Below are positions 62,293 through 64,000 of a stretch of DNA of 64,000 nt, piece after piece. Position 1 is the stretch's first letter; each line of letters starts with the position of its first letter. A program made the translations under genes and the position numbers. Source of the DNA: Aphanomyces cochlioides. Taxonomy: Eukaryota; Oomycota; Saprolegniomycetes; Saprolegniales; Verrucalvaceae. The stretch spans positions 1,426,001-1,490,000 of the forward strand of contig JAHQRK010000020.1 of the NCBI GenBank assembly GCA_019828595.1. The letters run 5' to 3'. The notes under the pieces are model-generated. The model was given only the letters and a program-made list of their open reading frames with translations. It did no database searches and was not told the DNA's origin.

Positions 62293-64000
62293 CTGCAATG
62301 GGGAGGTATATTAATAGACTTTCAATATCTACTAATACTAATATTGCCTACTAACGGCTCATCCCACTTCCAAATGCTTCAGCAGATTTTCTACTTTGGG
62401 CTTTGGAGTACAGCGATTTTTGACTTGTTGAATAAATACTTGGGGCTTGTTAATTTGGGGCTGAAGGTTGGAGCGCGAGCAAAGTCGGGTACTTGGCTAC
62501 CAGTGGGCGATAGACAGGTTGTCTATGCAAAGTATTGATTGCTGAAATTGCTTCCACTCGTTGAGGGCTGTCAACTTCTTGGAGGCGAAGCCATCTGCGG
62601 ATCGATGCATGCCATCGGATGAAGCTGACTTCTTGCCAAATTTCTGGCGGAGGCGGCTCCTTCGATTCGAACTTGGCGGCGTTGTGCGTTGTCCAAATAT
62701 AGTGAAGGTTGGAAGCACACAGAAGAGCCCAGAGCACAAACAGTATGTCTTGAAGCTGGCTACCGCGTTCGTTGACTTGAAAGCGGTCGATGTTGGTGAT
62801 GGCAGTCCAATCGAAATTGACACCGAAGCATCGCCAAGCGGTCGCGTGAAAACGCCAAAGGGGATACACGCGAGAGCAGGTGTGGAAGGCGTGGTGTTGG
62901 TTCTCCGGTGCGTCGCAATTGGTATAGACACAGCAAATTACGTCTGGCTGCTGAGGTTGCAAGTAGAACAAGCGCGAGTTGACAGGCAGCATGTTGAACA
63001 ACAGTCGAAACCAAACGTCGCCATGGAGGGGAGGCGGCCAACGGCATGTTTTGCGGATGAGTCGCACGTAGGTCGCAATATCTTGTTGCTCGACGCGGGA
63101 CGATGTCGCCACTGGGTGCGGTTTTCCATCCGAAGGGGCGTGATGCGCCAAACGTGATACGAGTCGCTTGGGCCAACGCTCGAAGGATAGCAATTGATCT
63201 TTGAAAAGTGCCTTGAAAGGGTGACTTGTTGTATCGATATCGGTCAAAGCAGTTCCAGTTCGAACGCCAGACGTGCGGAGGACTTGGTCGAATATCTTGG
63301 TGAGGTGGCTATAAACTTGACCAGCACGTTCGGGTGCTGCAAATCCCATCGCGCCGTTCGCTTGTAACGTCACTTGTGCCGCACGGTTGTTGGATGACAG
63401 TCGATCAATAAACGCAGCTCTTGTAGGCCATGTCCCTTGCCGTGTCAAGAAGTCTTTGAGGCAGTGGAAACCGTTTTGAGACGCATGTCTACACCATCGA
63501 CGACACAGAGCAGTCTTCACGACATTTGATGTAGCACCCGCAGGACCAACTTGCAGAGCGGGGTAGGATGTCAGCCACACGGGGAGGTTCAAAAGTTCTT
63601 CGAGGCTTGGTGGCGAAGCGGTTCGCTTGGCCATAGGTGTGGCGGCCCATTGATGCCAAATGTCGTGCCAAAGAGGATGCAGCTCCCACAAAAACAACCA
63701 CTTGGAGCTGTGGTTGGGGAAGTACGTGAGAAAGTCGAACGGGTGGGTGTCGCGATACAGCTTGTTCATGACACGGGAAAATTGTCGCTTGACAAGCAAC
63801 TTCCATGGGGCAAATGTGTTGGGTGAATTGGGCTGCATCAAGAGTTGGAGCCGCAGCAGTCGCTGAGTCCGAAGCTTCGAAGCCACATGCGGAATACCGA
63901 GGCCGAGTTTTTGATCGAACTGCCACTTGCGGCAAATAGTTGAGCGATGATGGTCGGTGATTTGCGTCTTCCGACCAAGGATGTACTTGTTGACCATTCT
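62293..64000 (-). mobile_element. LINE family A copy L11 (3' part, cut by window edge)
   Basis: The 3' 1708 bp of another family A copy. It shares an otherwise L8-specific base (GTCGCTTGAC near 63784) but has L10-type variants in the ORF2 C-terminus, so it may be a mosaic. Confidence 0.92.
62450..64000 (-). CDS. LINE-A ORF2, C-terminal part (partial at window edge)
   Basis: Open without interruption from the window end to TAA at 62450. It covers the region downstream of the RT core (after the MVNKYILGRK segment) and the C-terminal CCHC-type finger. Whether the whole ORF is intact cannot be seen. Confidence 0.88.
   Translation of the reverse strand, partial: RMVNKYILGRKTQITDHHRSTICRKWQFDQKLGLGIPHVASKLRTQRLLRLQLLMQPNSPNTFAPWKLLVKRQFSRVMNKLYRDTHPFDFLTYFPNHSSKWLFLWELHPLWHDIWHQWAATPMAKRTASPPSLEELLNLPVWLTSYPALQVGPAGATSNVVKTALCRRWCRHASQNGFHCLKDFLTRQGTWPTRAAFIDRLSSNNRAAQVTLQANGAMGFAAPERAGQVYSHLTKIFDQVLRTSGVRTGTALTDIDTTSHPFKALFKDQLLSFERWPKRLVSRLAHHAPSDGKPHPVATSSRVEQQDIATYVRLIRKTCRWPPPLHGDVWFRLLFNMLPVNSRLFYLQPQQPDVICCVYTNCDAPENQHHAFHTCSRVYPLWRFHATAWRCFGVNFDWTAITNIDRFQVNERGSQLQDILFVLWALLCASNLHYIWTTHNAAKFESKEPPPPEIWQEVSFIRWHASIRRWLRLQEVDSPQRVEAISAINTLHRQPVYRPLVAKYPTLLALQPSAPN

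Overview
The window is a eukaryotic nuclear locus: a tandem array of intron-containing tRNA-Tyr(GTA) genes heavily colonised by site-specific non-LTR retrotransposons (LINEs). The spliceosome-independent tRNA intron, the Pol III internal promoter boxes and the APE-RT LINE architecture all indicate a eukaryote. Near 50% GC, compact spacers and the general look of the proteins suggest an oomycete (Saprolegniales-like), but that is a low-confidence guess. No ordinary host protein gene is visible.

Host component. Eleven tRNA-Tyr loci lie on the + strand (starts 1068, 8954, 16843, 18037, 33088, 34283, 35477, 36671, 45206, 46401, 61085), one per repeat unit of about 1194 bp. Eight are intact (108 bp, 35-nt intron). 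Three (1068, 8954, 18037) lack exactly 11 bp equal to the B box. The roughly 1.09-kb spacers are near-identical and hold no supported gene.

Mobile component. Eleven LINE copies (L1-L11), all on the - strand, make up about four fifths of the window. Every complete copy joins the same position of tRNA-Tyr: the 3' end follows A14, inside the A box, and the 5' end abuts the T at -1. A 15-bp target-site duplication (TCCGGTCATAGCTCA) leaves a 14-nt tRNA stub on the left and regenerates a whole tRNA gene on the right. Family A (L1-L5, L8-L11) encodes ORF1 (999 aa) and ORF2 (1384 aa, APE endonuclease plus reverse transcriptase); L8 (37880-45204) is full length with both frames open. Family B (L6, L7) is diverged and carries an extra ORF3 downstream of ORF2, encoding a chromodomain-like region plus a putative Cys-His-Asp papain-fold protease.

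Layout: L1 end, tRNA unit, L2+L3 stacked; tRNA unit, L4+L5 stacked (a 7.9-kb tandem duplicate of the preceding block); two tRNA units; L6+L7 stacked (family B); four tRNA units; L8; two tRNA units; L9+L10 stacked; one tRNA unit; L11 running off the window.

Working model (inference): ORF2 nicks the tRNA sense strand after A14 and primes reverse transcription there. Both families share two terminal 3'UTR hairpins with compensatory changes, probably the RT recognition signal, and an identical 35-nt 5' end that lies head to head with the regenerated tRNA gene. Because the tRNA is rebuilt, the same site can be hit again, giving head-to-tail stacks in which the leftmost element is oldest.
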